Shown here piece after piece: positions 26,358 through 35,005 of a stretch of 48,543 nucleotides of DNA (positions within the stretch are counted from its first letter, which is position 1; every line of letters starts with the position of its first letter). This stretch comes from Tannerellaceae bacterium (lineage in GTDB: Bacteria; Bacteroidota; Bacteroidia; Bacteroidales; Tannerellaceae). Under the pieces are notes generated by a model. The model was not told the origin of the DNA. It searched no databases and saw nothing but the letters and a program-made list of their open reading frames with translations. The translations under genes were made by a program, and so were the position numbers. The stretch is from NCBI GenBank assembly GCA_031280435.1, contig JAITGS010000072.1, positions 1 to 48,543 of the forward strand, given 5' to 3'.

Positions 26358-27488
26358 TTATTGTAGCTTATAAACTTCGCTCGCCCCCAGCAGGAAGCAT
26401 CCCACGCCATAGTCCTCAAAGTTCGGAACCTTGTCATAGGCAAGCGGCTGTCCGTCTTTGGGCTCCTTGCCGGTTCCCTGCACCCATCCGAGGAATCCGT
26501 TGGGGTGCACTGCATCCGTCACCAATGCGTTCCAGGCTTTCAGCACAAGGGGCAGGTAGGTTTCGCGGTCCAGTATGCCGCGGTTGATTCCCCAGGCCAT
26601 GCCGTACACAAAGAGCGATGTGCCGCTGGTTTCTTTTCCTCCGAAGTGATTGGGATCGTGCAGGCTTACTCCCCAGAAGCCGTCGTCTCGCCGGCAATTT
26701 TTCAGCGCTTCGGACATGGCCCTGAAATCGGCCAGGTACTCCGCCCGGTGAGCCTCGTCTTCGGGAATATGGCTGAGCACCCGCACCAGGGCTGCATACA
26801 CCCATCCGTTGCCCCGCGACCAGTAGCAGTTTTTCCCGTTCGGCTCCTTGTATGGAGGCAGGAAGTCGGCATCTCGCCACCAAAGTCCTTCCTTCGGATT
26901 ATACAAACCCGTTTGGCCGTGATGGTTTCGGGTGAAGGAGTACATGCGGTACATTTTCTCGAAGTATCGCCGGTCGCCCGTCAGTTCGCCCAGCTTGGCC
27001 AGCACGGGCATGCCCATCTGTATGGCATCAATCCACGACCAGTCGTCGGTCTGCGGCGTATTGATGAGCATATCCATGCAGGTTTTGATATTCCGAATTT
27101 TTTCCGGCCCCGGCGACATCTTATATAGATCAATGTATGTTTGTCCGCAGCACTGGTCGTCGGCATTGCGCGTTGTATTGCCGTTTCTCATTCCCCATTG
27201 ATGAAATTCGGCCCAGTCCAGCATGTACGCATAGTATTTTTCCTGCGGATAAATGCTGTACAGCGCCATCAGGCCTTCGTAGTACACGCCGCGCGTCCAG
27301 ATATTGCTGGGCCGGACTCTGTCGGTGTGTGAAGGCAGGCTGTAATCGGCATATTTCTCCATAAAATACCGATTTGTTTCGATCATGACTTTCAGAACCT
27401 CCCGCCTGTCCGGCAACTGTGCCGCAGACGCAAAAGAAGCCGCCATAATCATCAGTAGAACTGCAATTAAATGTCTGTTTCGCTTCAT
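26358..27488 (-). CDS. GH105-like unsaturated glucuronyl/rhamnogalacturonyl hydrolase
   Basis: A 376-residue alpha/alpha-toroid hydrolase related to YteR/YesR (GH88/GH105), which removes the unsaturated uronic acid left at the non-reducing end of oligosaccharides by polysaccharide lyases. A signal peptide covers about residues 1-22 (ASFASA-AQLP), so it is probably periplasmic. Family motifs are NADDQCCGQTY with Asp110/Asp111, WSWIDAIQMGMP with Asp154, and YWSRGNGWVYAAL. The start chosen is the Met beginning the signal peptide (9 residues inside the longest frame). It is the first gene of the locus, with a good promoter just upstream. Its expected partner, a pectate or rhamnogalacturonan lyase, is absent from this window. 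Confidence 0.9.
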   Translation of the reverse strand: MKRNRHLIAVLLMIMAASFASAAQLPDRREVLKVMIETNRYFMEKYADYSLPSHTDRVRPSNIWTRGVYYEGLMALYSIYPQEKYYAYMLDWAEFHQWGMRNGNTTRNADDQCCGQTYIDLYKMSPGPEKIRNIKTCMDMLINTPQTDDWSWIDAIQMGMPVLAKLGELTGDRRYFEKMYRMYSFTRNHHGQTGLYNPKEGLWWRDADFLPPYKEPNGKNCYWSRGNGWVYAALVRVLSHIPEDEAHRAEYLADFRAMSEALKNCRRDDGFWGVSLHDPNHFGGKETSGTSLFVYGMAWGINRGILDRETYLPLVLKAWNALVTDAVHPNGFLGWVQGTGKEPKDGQPLAYDKVPNFEDYGVGCFLLGASEVYKLQ

Positions 27489-27512
27489 GGTATTATGATG
27501 TTTATAGTTTCG

Positions 27513-27543
27513 CAAATTTAAAGCCGGCGCCGCCCGGCGTCAA
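27513..27543 (-). promoter_or_regulatory. Promoter of the GH105-susC-susD-GH28 locus
   Basis: On the minus strand TAAATTTG (27520-27513) is an exact -7 match, and TTGA (27543-27540) lies 19 nt upstream in the -33 position. The spacer holds a GC-rich dyad (GCCGG...CCGGC). The predicted leader is about 20 nt. The first CAATGG repeat (27541) overlaps the -33 element, as expected for an activator-controlled promoter. Confidence 0.55.
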
Positions 27544-27640
27544 TGGAGAATCATACACATCAATGGAAAAAATGACCCCTCCGGCGCCTGCAACAAGCGC
27601 CGCAATGGAAAATCGTACGCAAAGCATGGAAAATAGTGCG
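27541..27640. promoter_or_regulatory. Two pairs of direct repeats above the PUL promoter
   Basis: (C)AATGGA-type repeats occur at 27541 and 27561 (20 bp apart) and again at about 27603 and 27624 (21 bp apart), the last three followed by an A-run. Spacing near two helical turns suits tandem binding of AraC-type domains such as those of the two HTCS proteins. Regulator identity is inferred from position only. Confidence 0.4.
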
Positions 27641-27718
27641 AAACCTGCGGAAGCTCCATCCGCCGAAGGCCTGAGGCCGGAGTTCCGAAACTCCGCCGCC
27701 CGGTGAGAAAACCGTCAA

Positions 27719-28015
27719 CGGCTCGCGATAATTATCGGAAGCCACTGAATCGAGTTTGATGGCTCGCGATAATTATCGGAAGCCACTGAATCGAGTTTAA
27801 CGGCTCGCGATAATTATCGGAAGCCACTGAATTGAGTTTGATGGCTCGCGATAATTATCGGAAGCCACTGAATTGAGTTTGATGGCTCGCGATAATTATC
27901 GGAAGCCACTGAATTGAGTTCAACGGCTCGCGATAATTATCGGAAGCCACTGAATTGAGTTCAACGGCTCGCGATAATTATCGGAAGCCATTTACATAGT
28001 GTCGGCGGCTCGCGA
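27719..28015. repeat. Array C: seven 41-bp repeats, inverted relative of array B
   Basis: (C/T)GGCTCG recurs at 27719, 27760, 27801, 27842, 27883, 27924, 27965 and 28006, exactly 41 bp apart, seven full units and a partial. Each unit has the 12-bp palindrome CGATAATTATCG flanked by GGCT and AGCC arms. The interval segment (TGAATCGAGTTTGATG) is the reverse complement of the array B segment (CATCAAACTCGATTCA), so B and C are one family in opposite orientation. It lies between the divergent GH105 and serine palmitoyltransferase genes. From 28016 to 28200 I see no gene or clear signal. Confidence 0.95.
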
Positions 28016-28216
28016 AAAGCAACAGGAAAGACGGCATGTCATAGTAACAGAACAATCACACCCCTCAACTCATTCTCGCAAAGGCGGGAATTTCTTTTTG
28101 AACATAGATAAAGAACCCGGGCATTTGAGGCTGTGACGGCATAAGGGCGGCTTCCGGTCGCATGCTTCAAGCCGTGAAACTTTTAGGCGGAGATAGGGAT
28201 TGTCATCTCTTTTGCC

Positions 28217-28224
28217 TACTTTTG
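28217..28224 (+). promoter_or_regulatory. -7 element upstream of serine palmitoyltransferase
   Basis: TACTTTTG matches TAnnTTTG exactly and would give a leader of about 80 nt before the ATG at 28312. The -33 position is not a clear match. Confidence 0.35.
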
Positions 28225-28311
28225 CCCCCCGATACTTCGCTGTATCATATTTCATTATGAACTATCTGATAACCCTAAAGACATACAATATAAGTTGCAT
28301 TTATACGCATT

Positions 28312-29511
28312 ATGACACAATTAGAAGACAGATTATCCAAATTCGACCTTGCAATTCAAGCAAAACAGGCCAAAGCAGTAGGCATTTACCCCTACTTCCG
28401 CGAAATAGAAAGCGATCAGGACACAGAAGTTGTGATTAGCGGCAAAAGAGTATTGATGTTCGGATCAAACGCATACCTCGGACTGACAAATCACCCAAAA
28501 GTAAAAGAAGCCGCCATTGAAGCCACTCGCAAGTATGGCACCGGATGCGCCGGCTCGCGATTCCTCAACGGTACTCTGGACATTCATCTCAAACTTGAGC
28601 GAAAGCTCGCCGACTTTGTAGGCAAAGAAGACGCCATTATTTATTCCACAGGCTTTCAGGTAAACCTCGGCGTAGTATCCTGCCTGACCGGGCGCGAAGA
28701 CTATATACTGTGGGACGAACTCGACCATGCCTCCATAATCGAAGGGCATCGCCTCTCGTTCTCAAACAAGCTAAAGTTCAAACATAACGACATGGACTCC
28801 TTAGAGAAGCAGCTCCAGAAGTGCGAAGACGGACGCCTGAAACTCATAGTCGTTGACGGCGTTTTCAGCATGGAAGGCGACATAGCCGACCTCCCCGGAA
28901 TCGTCGCCCTGAGCCGGAAGTACAACGCGAGCCTGATGGTCGACGAAGCTCACGGACTGGGCGTGCTGGGCGAATACGGTAAGGGAACATGCAGCCACTT
29001 CGGCCTCACCGACGACGTCGACCTCATCATGGGCACCTTTAGCAAATCGCTCGCGTCGATAGGAGGATTCATTGCCTCGAGCAATGAAGTAGTAAACTAC
29101 CTTCGACATTATTCCCGCTCCTACATCTTCAGCGCAAGCAGCACCCCCGCATCAACAGCCGCCGCCGACGCAGCACTCGACATCATGATGAGCGAACCCG
29201 AACGCATAGACAACCTCTGGAAGCTCACCAATTACGCCCTCAAAGGCTTCCGCGAAATGGGATGCGAAATAGGGCGCACCTCCACGCCCATCATTCCGCT
29301 TTTTATCCGCGACAATAATACAACCTTCACTATCGTTCGGGAACTGTTCGACGCCGGGATATTTGTCAATCCGGTGGTATCGCCGGCCGTAGCCCCGCAC
29401 GACACCCTCATCCGCTTCTCCCTCATGGCCACGCACCGGTTCGATCAGCTCGACTATGCACTCGAAACCATACAGAAGCTGTTCCGCGCGCACGGCCTGC
29501 TGAAAAGTTAG
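28312..29511 (+). CDS. spt: Serine palmitoyltransferase (sphingolipid synthesis)
   Basis: A 399-residue PLP-dependent alpha-oxoamine synthase that condenses serine with a long acyl-CoA to 3-ketosphinganine, the first step of the sphingolipids characteristic of Bacteroidales. Key residues are all present: His139 (DELDHASI), Asp211 and His214 (VDEAHGLG), and PLP-binding Lys245 (TFSKSLASIGG). The N-terminal FREIESDQDTEV and GSNAYLGLTNHP segments match Bacteroides SPT better than glycine C-acetyltransferase (Kbl) or BioF, the other possibilities in this superfamily. It stands alone, with its own promoter-like element and a strong terminator, divergent from the pectin locus. Confidence 0.9.
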   Translation: MTQLEDRLSKFDLAIQAKQAKAVGIYPYFREIESDQDTEVVISGKRVLMFGSNAYLGLTNHPKVKEAAIEATRKYGTGCAGSRFLNGTLDIHLKLERKLADFVGKEDAIIYSTGFQVNLGVVSCLTGREDYILWDELDHASIIEGHRLSFSNKLKFKHNDMDSLEKQLQKCEDGRLKLIVVDGVFSMEGDIADLPGIVALSRKYNASLMVDEAHGLGVLGEYGKGTCSHFGLTDDVDLIMGTFSKSLASIGGFIASSNEVVNYLRHYSRSYIFSASSTPASTAAADAALDIMMSEPERIDNLWKLTNYALKGFREMGCEIGRTSTPIIPLFIRDNNTTFTIVRELFDAGIFVNPVVSPAVAPHDTLIRFSLMATHRFDQLDYALETIQKLFRAHGLLKS

Positions 29512-29551
29512 GAGCCTGAGCCTTCTCTCCCTCTTTTACAGTCAACCATAT

Positions 29552-29603
29552 CAATATCGCTTTTTCTTGCGAAGATTTTCCGGGAAAAAGCGATATTGTT
29601 TTT
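29552..29603 (+). terminator. Strong intrinsic terminator after spt
   Basis: CAATATCGCTTTTTC (29552-29566) and its exact reverse complement (29584-29598) form a 15-bp stem with a 17-nt loop, followed by TTTTT. It lies 40 nt after the spt stop codon. Confidence 0.92.
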
Positions 29604-29798
29604 CCTGACTTCGTCAATGCGCCTCCCAAAACAGGGTACGCAGAATAGATCAGTGATTGCTAAACAATGACCATTAAGATTTAGATTTTGAGAGCGACGA
29701 AGTCGGGAGGAAATTCAGTGAAGCAGCTCTCCGGCCCAATTTTTTTCGTCGGGGGAGGGCTTTGCAAAAAGGAATTTCCGCCTGCCCATGCAGGGTCT

Positions 29799-29833
29799 CG
29801 TAGGGGGGGTGGCGTGTGACGCGACCCCTTACG
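29799..29833. repeat. GC-rich imperfect hairpin
   Basis: CGTA-GGG-GGGGT-G-GCGT and ACGC-G-ACCCC-TTACG pair around the loop GTG with one G-G mismatch and a bulge. It is not followed by a T-tract. It lies in the 517-bp gap between spt and the GH2 gene; apart from this, the spt terminator and the 29856-29996 element, I see nothing in that gap. Confidence 0.55.
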
Positions 29834-29855
29834 GGATCGTTATATCGGTTCGAGT

Positions 29856-29996
29856 AAAAAAAAGGAAGGCACGCATGCTATTCTGATTGCACTGGTCTTG
29901 GTTATAATATTTTCCATAATCTGCTCCATATATTAATAACAACTTATGAGCGCTTGGAGCATGTGCAATCGGCGTCGCCTGCGTGCCTGTTTTTTT
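29856..29996. other. Coaxial inverted-repeat element, candidate structured RNA or MITE
   Basis: Two nested inverted repeats share one centre: AGGCACGCA (29867-29875) with TGCGTGCCT (29980-29988), and GATTGCAC (29885-29892) with GTGCAATC (29963-29970). An inner pair TGCTCCA (29922-29928) and TGGAGCA (29955-29961) can form a further stem. An A8 run (29856-29863) precedes the left arm and a T7 run follows the right arm, so either strand would end in a U-tract after a hairpin. It could be a bidirectional terminator for the convergent genes, a small RNA or a miniature inverted-repeat element. No gene is visible inside. Confidence 0.5.
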
Positions 29997-30028
29997 GTTG
30001 GTTTCCTGCGATTATTCTTGTAGCCGTA

Positions 30029-33000
30029 TCAACCTTTGTTGAAGCCTTCGATGCCTATCCGAGGCTTTTCGCCGCGGGTGTCTCTGTCCGACAGGCGGAC
30101 GGTTACGGTACGCGATTCGCCGGGCATCAGCGAGAAATAATTGTCGGTGAAGAAGGCCGGGAGGATGCGCTGACCGCTTCCGGAGCCCGCTGCCGAGAGC
30201 CTGAGCATGAGCAGCGGAGTGGCGGATTCGTTGGTGATTGTTGTGACAATTGTCCATTCGTCGGCCTCTTTCGACATCGACGTGGCAACCTTGGGGCTTA
30301 CTTTCGGCAATTGATGCAGCGATTGGTAGTTGCCTTCTTCTTTTCCGCGCCAATAGAAATTGTCGGACACGAGGCTTTCTCCTTCCGTCAGCCATAGCTT
30401 TATGAAGTATGTTTCCGAGAGGCTTTCGGGGTATTCGAGCGGGAAGCATGCCACGGTTTCGTCTTCTTTGACGCTCAGCTCTATTTCCTTCTCCCACTGC
30501 ACGGTGCCGTCCTGGTTGATAAGTTGAGCCTTAGCCGTGAGCTTGCTCCTGTCGCGTCCGTGATAGTTTACCACTTCTATGTCGTTGCGTATGGGGTTCC
30601 ACTGGATATGTACGGGCTCCGAGGCCTTTTTGCATCCGAAGTAAGCACCGGTGGGGTCGAAGTAGTAGTCGTAGGTTTGCCATACCATTGAGGGCCATGC
30701 CGGATGGCTCATCCATAGCAGCATGCCGCGCCGGTTCTCGCTTCGTCCTTCGAAGATGGCTCTGTAACCGTCGTAGTTAATCCACTGGGCCCACTCGGAG
30801 AATTGCCGGACGTTTTGCGGCTTCCCGAAGGCTTTCTCTATGATTTGGTTGAAGGAGGCGGCTCCCTGAGCGCTGTTGAGCGTATAGTCGTGCATGCCCC
30901 ACTGTGCGTTGGGCTGCTCGGTGGTGTTTACATATTCCATGGCTTCGGGGCTATATGTTTGCAGCATGCTCTCGTAGGTCATAACGTTCGGCATGCCGCG
31001 TTCGCTGTGGAACTGGTCGTGGCCGTAGAGGCTGAAGTATGTGCGGGGAGGCAATGCCCGGTACGGGCCGCCGCCGCTAACCACTCCGCTTGAGGAATTG
31101 GATATATAATGTATGCCCGGATGCGTGTAGGGGATGGTTTCGCGCAGGTAGTTGTCGATTGCCGGCGGCGGGTCGCCCTCGTTGCGCCCTACATAAATCC
31201 CGATCGACGGATGATTGCGGATGCGCTTTATGAAGTCGGTGGCGGTAGAATTGAATATGTCCGGATAATACGGATTGGGGCCGTCCACCGGATTGGCCAG
31301 CCAGAAATCTTGCCACACCATTATTCCGTGCCTGTCGCAGGCTTCGTAGAACTCTTCGTCGCCTATTTGTCCCACCCAGTTGCGTATCATCGTGAAGTTC
31401 ATGTCGGCGTGATATGCAACGGCGATGTCGTATTCCCGTGCGCGATAGTTCAGGTTGGATTCGCCGAATCCCCAGTTGCCGCCGAATCCTATGAATCGGC
31501 GTCCGTTGATATAGAGGCTCAGGCGCTTGGGCTCTCCTCCCCAGAATCCGAAGCTGGGCCCGTTCGGTACGTATGGCGTTTCGGTGTAGGTCATTTGCCG
31601 GACGCCGGACTTGAAGCTTGCCCGGTCGGATACTTGTCCGTCTACCGTAAATGTGAGGTTCACGTCATACAGGTGCGGGCTGCCGTATCCCTTTGGCCAC
31701 CACAGTCGGGGATTGCGCCATTCGAGGGTCTGATGCGTATTATGGTCGAAGCTGACCGTGAGGGTTTCAGAGCCTTCGAGAGTTATTTCCTGCCTGAATT
31801 CGGCCTCGCCGAACGAGCCTTCAAGTATGCCGGTCACGGGCTGGGGAGATGCGTTGGTGAGGGTAGCTTCAACCAGCACAAATGCGTAGGTGGTGTCGGG
31901 CAGAGGCAGCTCTGTGCGCACAAAGGGGTCGGTGATGGAAACGGGGCCGGCCTGTGTGATATACACATCGTTCCATATACCTATATCGCGGCCGCGTATG
32001 GTTGGTATCCAGTCCCATCCTATGGTTGCATGGAAGGTAGGGTTGTCGGCTCCGGGGAATCCTCCGTTCTGGTCGGCGCTGAATGCTGTCTGTTCCTTGA
32101 TTGCTCCGGGATGTTCGTTTTTGACGATTTCGACTGCGAGGACGTTGGTGCCGCTTGCCAGCAGATTGCTTATGTTGAAGCGCCCTCTCATGAAGCCGCT
32201 CTCGATGTGCCCGGCCTTTTGGCCGTTGAGGAATACGTTTGCCTTCCAATTCACTCCCTCGAAATTGAGGAACACGTTCTTCCCGGCGAAGTTGTCGGGC
32301 AATGTAAATTCGTTTCTGTACCAGAAGTTCGAAAGGAAGAAGGATTCGGAAATCTGCAGCTGATTGTCGGCATAGTTGGGGTCGGGCACCGCGCCTATGT
32401 TGATATAGCTCGACAATACGGTTCCGGGTACCGTTGCCGGTATCCAGCCCGATGCATCGTAGCCTGCCTGGGATATTGCCTCGCCCGCAGCTTTAGCCTC
32501 GGAGATGCGTTGCAGACGCCAATTGCCGCCGCTCAGGTATTTGCGGCCGTCGGCAACTTCGCGCTCCGGATGCGGCTGCGGAATGAGCCCGCCTTTGCCG
32601 TATACCTCCATTTCGCTGAGGATATAAGGCTTTTGGTCATTGGCCGCCGTCATTAGCAGCCGTACATATTGGGCCCTGACGGTTTTGCCGAGGCTTATTT
32701 CCTCGCTGAGCTCGCTGCCGGCGGTTAGCTGTGCGGCTTCCGTCCAGGTCTTGGCGTCGGCGGAGGTTTGTATGCTGCCCGAATGTGCGCGATTGAGCCA
32801 GTGAAGCTTAATCTTATCAATGCCTGCCGGTGCGCCGAGGTCGACGTATACCCACTCCTCGCCGGCTCCGGCGCTTTGCCAGGCGCTTTGAAACCTGAAG
32901 GACGGCAGCACATCGACGGGCTCGCCTGCAAGGTAGTATTCCCATTCGTTGAACTGCCACTCCACGGCGGCAGGCATCCGGCAACTGATTTTATAGAAAT

Positions 33001-33781
33001 TATATTCGGCTGCGGATTTCAGGGCTATTTCCTGCCGGATAACATGGCTGATGTATTGGCGTCCCTGATTCATGCCGCCGAACACGCTCATGTCCATCCT
33101 TGGCGGCGTTGTCGGTATGGCGTAATCATATAAATATGTAACGGCAGGTACGGGCTTGGGGCTCTCCACCGGTGGAGGCGGAGGCGGCCACGGGAAGCGG
33201 AACGAGGGGGTGGGCTTGCCGGCATAACCGGAGCCTTTCTCCTCCGATAAGGTTTCCCATTCCACGCCGTCACGCGATGCCGATATGCTAATCTCATACC
33301 CTTTCGGAAGGCTGTCGTTAATGCTTACAGCTCCGGCGATGATGATTTTATCTGCGGCGAGGCTGATATTGTTTAAGTCGAGCCGGAGGAAGATGTCCGA
33401 GCCCGTGATTGTGTATTTGGAATCGCTTTTCCCGTCAAACAGCCACTCGCGCTCGTTCTTCTTCAGCTCGCCTGCATTTGTAGAGACGCGGATTGTTGAT
33501 GGATTGGAGGCTGCGACTATGCCGTCGGTCACGAGCTGGGCCGTCAGGTTGTAGTCGTAGCTTGAGGAGTGGTAGGCCTTCCGGTGAAGCGCAACGTTGC
33601 GATATTCATTGCCGGCAGCCTGGAGTACGGGTGCATAGCTCTCAGCCGGATTGCCGGGATATATCCCGACACCTTTATTATAATAGTCGGACTGACGGCT
33701 ATTATCGTTGCCGACGCATCCGGAGAGGAATGTAAGCAGCAGCAGTATGGACGTAACAATCCGCAATGGCGTAGTAATCAT
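30029..33781 (-). CDS. GH2 family exo-glycosidase lipoprotein (beta-mannosidase-like)
   Basis: A 1250-residue lipoprotein with a lipobox at Cys22 (FLSGC). An N-terminal region to about residue 400 includes F5/8-type discoidin-like carbohydrate-binding folds (VRLLMTAANDQKPYILSEMEVYG). Then come the GH2 sugar-binding, Ig-like and TIM-barrel domains; YVGRNEGDPP holds the acid/base Glu868, and GHDQFHSERGMPN is in the second catalytic region. The domain order and NEGDPP motif resemble GH2 beta-mannosidases and exo-beta-glucosaminidases. The GH26 gene 24 nt upstream makes release of mannose from manno-oligosaccharides the better guess. No type IX sorting domain is seen at the C-terminus. Confidence 0.87.
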   Translation of the reverse strand: MITTPLRIVTSILLLLTFLSGCVGNDNSRQSDYYNKGVGIYPGNPAESYAPVLQAAGNEYRNVALHRKAYHSSSYDYNLTAQLVTDGIVAASNPSTIRVSTNAGELKKNEREWLFDGKSDSKYTITGSDIFLRLDLNNISLAADKIIIAGAVSINDSLPKGYEISISASRDGVEWETLSEEKGSGYAGKPTPSFRFPWPPPPPPVESPKPVPAVTYLYDYAIPTTPPRMDMSVFGGMNQGRQYISHVIRQEIALKSAAEYNFYKISCRMPAAVEWQFNEWEYYLAGEPVDVLPSFRFQSAWQSAGAGEEWVYVDLGAPAGIDKIKLHWLNRAHSGSIQTSADAKTWTEAAQLTAGSELSEEISLGKTVRAQYVRLLMTAANDQKPYILSEMEVYGKGGLIPQPHPEREVADGRKYLSGGNWRLQRISEAKAAGEAISQAGYDASGWIPATVPGTVLSSYINIGAVPDPNYADNQLQISESFFLSNFWYRNEFTLPDNFAGKNVFLNFEGVNWKANVFLNGQKAGHIESGFMRGRFNISNLLASGTNVLAVEIVKNEHPGAIKEQTAFSADQNGGFPGADNPTFHATIGWDWIPTIRGRDIGIWNDVYITQAGPVSITDPFVRTELPLPDTTYAFVLVEATLTNASPQPVTGILEGSFGEAEFRQEITLEGSETLTVSFDHNTHQTLEWRNPRLWWPKGYGSPHLYDVNLTFTVDGQVSDRASFKSGVRQMTYTETPYVPNGPSFGFWGGEPKRLSLYINGRRFIGFGGNWGFGESNLNYRAREYDIAVAYHADMNFTMIRNWVGQIGDEEFYEACDRHGIMVWQDFWLANPVDGPNPYYPDIFNSTATDFIKRIRNHPSIGIYVGRNEGDPPPAIDNYLRETIPYTHPGIHYISNSSSGVVSGGGPYRALPPRTYFSLYGHDQFHSERGMPNVMTYESMLQTYSPEAMEYVNTTEQPNAQWGMHDYTLNSAQGAASFNQIIEKAFGKPQNVRQFSEWAQWINYDGYRAIFEGRSENRRGMLLWMSHPAWPSMVWQTYDYYFDPTGAYFGCKKASEPVHIQWNPIRNDIEVVNYHGRDRSKLTAKAQLINQDGTVQWEKEIELSVKEDETVACFPLEYPESLSETYFIKLWLTEGESLVSDNFYWRGKEEGNYQSLHQLPKVSPKVATSMSKEADEWTIVTTITNESATPLLMLRLSAAGSGSGQRILPAFFTDNYFSLMPGESRTVTVRLSDRDTRGEKPRIGIEGFNKG

Positions 33782-33805
33782 ATTTGTTATATAGTTTATT
33801 GCAAA

Positions 33806-35005
33806 TTAAAACTTCTTGATGTCTTCGAGAAAGAAAAACTTGGGGTCGGCGTGCATAGCTTTGAGCATTTCTTTGGGGCGGGGCATCTTCTTCATCATCT
33901 CAACAAACTTCGGGTCGATGCCGGGAATGTTCTCGAGCTCGGCCGGATCGTCGGGCATGACGAAGGCGGGCATTCCTCCGCGCGGAGGCGCATTCCGCCA
34001 GGTGAGCACATAAGAATTGGGATACTTCTTGAGGATGTCGAGAAGGGGAAGGCTGATGGGCCCACATTCGCTGAGTGCATGCAGCTTGCCGTGCTCCGTG
34101 GCGTATCGCGTGGTGAACTTCATAGCCGCCTCAATGTTGGTGTTGAACTCTTCGCCGTATCCGTACCAGTCGATTGATACCATATCTATATACTCGTCGC
34201 CCGGATAACCCCGCAGAAATTGTTCGGCGGAAGATACTTTATCGGTGTTATAGCAAAACAGAATGTTGTTCAGGTCTTTTGCCCTGAAGTATTTTACGGT
34301 ATAGCGCCATAGCTCTGCGTATTCCTCATCGGTGCATCGCGTGTCGCCCCACCAGAAGAAGCTGCCGGAATGTTCGTGATACGGCCGGAAGATGAAGGGT
34401 ATGAGCCGGCCTTCGTCGTCCCGCCAGCTATGGAAGTAGCGCGCTAAGCGGTCGAGCCAGTAATTGAACATCTGATGGTTGGCTCCGCCGGGGAGTATTG
34501 AGCGAACGGCGTTGAGCTCGGCAGCAGAGTTATATGCAACATCCCAGGCCGAGCCCTCGTTGTTCGGCCTTTTGATGCCGGGCCACTGGGCCGTGATGGG
34601 GTTGATGGCATGCCAGCTGATTGTTATTATACCCTTCCGGGCATGAAACCATTTTACCCGTTCGCTTATTTCATTGAAAGCAACCGAGTCGAGACTGCGC
34701 AGGCGCCCTGTTTCTATCTCGCCGAGCTCGAATCCGGCCACTGCCGGATAGTCACCGGTGACGTCCTTAGTGTCCGAACGTCCTGCTTCGTACCACCACG
34801 TGCTGCCGCACATAAGATCGTCCTGATGTCCGTACATCACTCCTTTGCTTTGCAGCTGCACAAGTCGTGAGAACAAAGCTTTAGCTTCAGGAGTCGCCTG
34901 CGGATTAGATGTTACGTAATCGCCGGCTCTGACTCCTAAAGCCGTTAGAAAAAAACACAAAGTAAAAGCCGGAAATTTCATGGAAACCTTGCTTATTTTG
35001 TTCAT
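33806..35005 (-). CDS. GH26 beta-mannanase
   Basis: A 399-residue exported endo-beta-1,4-mannanase of family GH26 (retaining, clan GH-A), which cleaves mannan, glucomannan or galactomannan backbones. A signal peptide is visible to about residue 27 (ALGVRA-GDYV). The acid/base is Glu211 (FRPYHEHSGSFFWWG) and the nucleophile Glu313 (ALSECGPI), with the family motifs GHQDD (59-63) and SWHAINP. The start is fixed by an ATGA overlap with the stop of the preceding small gene; an internal Met at residue 9 is an alternative. No lipobox is visible. It lies between a small secreted protein gene and the GH2 gene, forming a mannan-degrading operon without SusC/SusD in the window. Confidence 0.93.
   Translation of the reverse strand: MNKISKVSMKFPAFTLCFFLTALGVRAGDYVTSNPQATPEAKALFSRLVQLQSKGVMYGHQDDLMCGSTWWYEAGRSDTKDVTGDYPAVAGFELGEIETGRLRSLDSVAFNEISERVKWFHARKGIITISWHAINPITAQWPGIKRPNNEGSAWDVAYNSAAELNAVRSILPGGANHQMFNYWLDRLARYFHSWRDDEGRLIPFIFRPYHEHSGSFFWWGDTRCTDEEYAELWRYTVKYFRAKDLNNILFCYNTDKVSSAEQFLRGYPGDEYIDMVSIDWYGYGEEFNTNIEAAMKFTTRYATEHGKLHALSECGPISLPLLDILKKYPNSYVLTWRNAPPRGGMPAFVMPDDPAELENIPGIDPKFVEMMKKMPRPKEMLKAMHADPKFFFLEDIKKF

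Noticed and set aside
6173..28015. Arrays A, B and C as CRISPR arrays
   Set aside because: The intervals between palindromes are conserved or near-identical rather than unique spacers, the period is an invariant 41 bp, and no cas genes are present.
28070..28255. 61-codon minus-strand frame upstream of spt
   Set aside because: No signal peptide, family similarity or ribosome-binding site, and it crosses the probable spt promoter.
33479..33490. TGTAGAGACGCG inside the GH2 gene, matching one arm of the 289-318 hairpin
   Set aside because: There is no second arm and it lies in well-conserved coding frame, so a chance 12-base match is enough.
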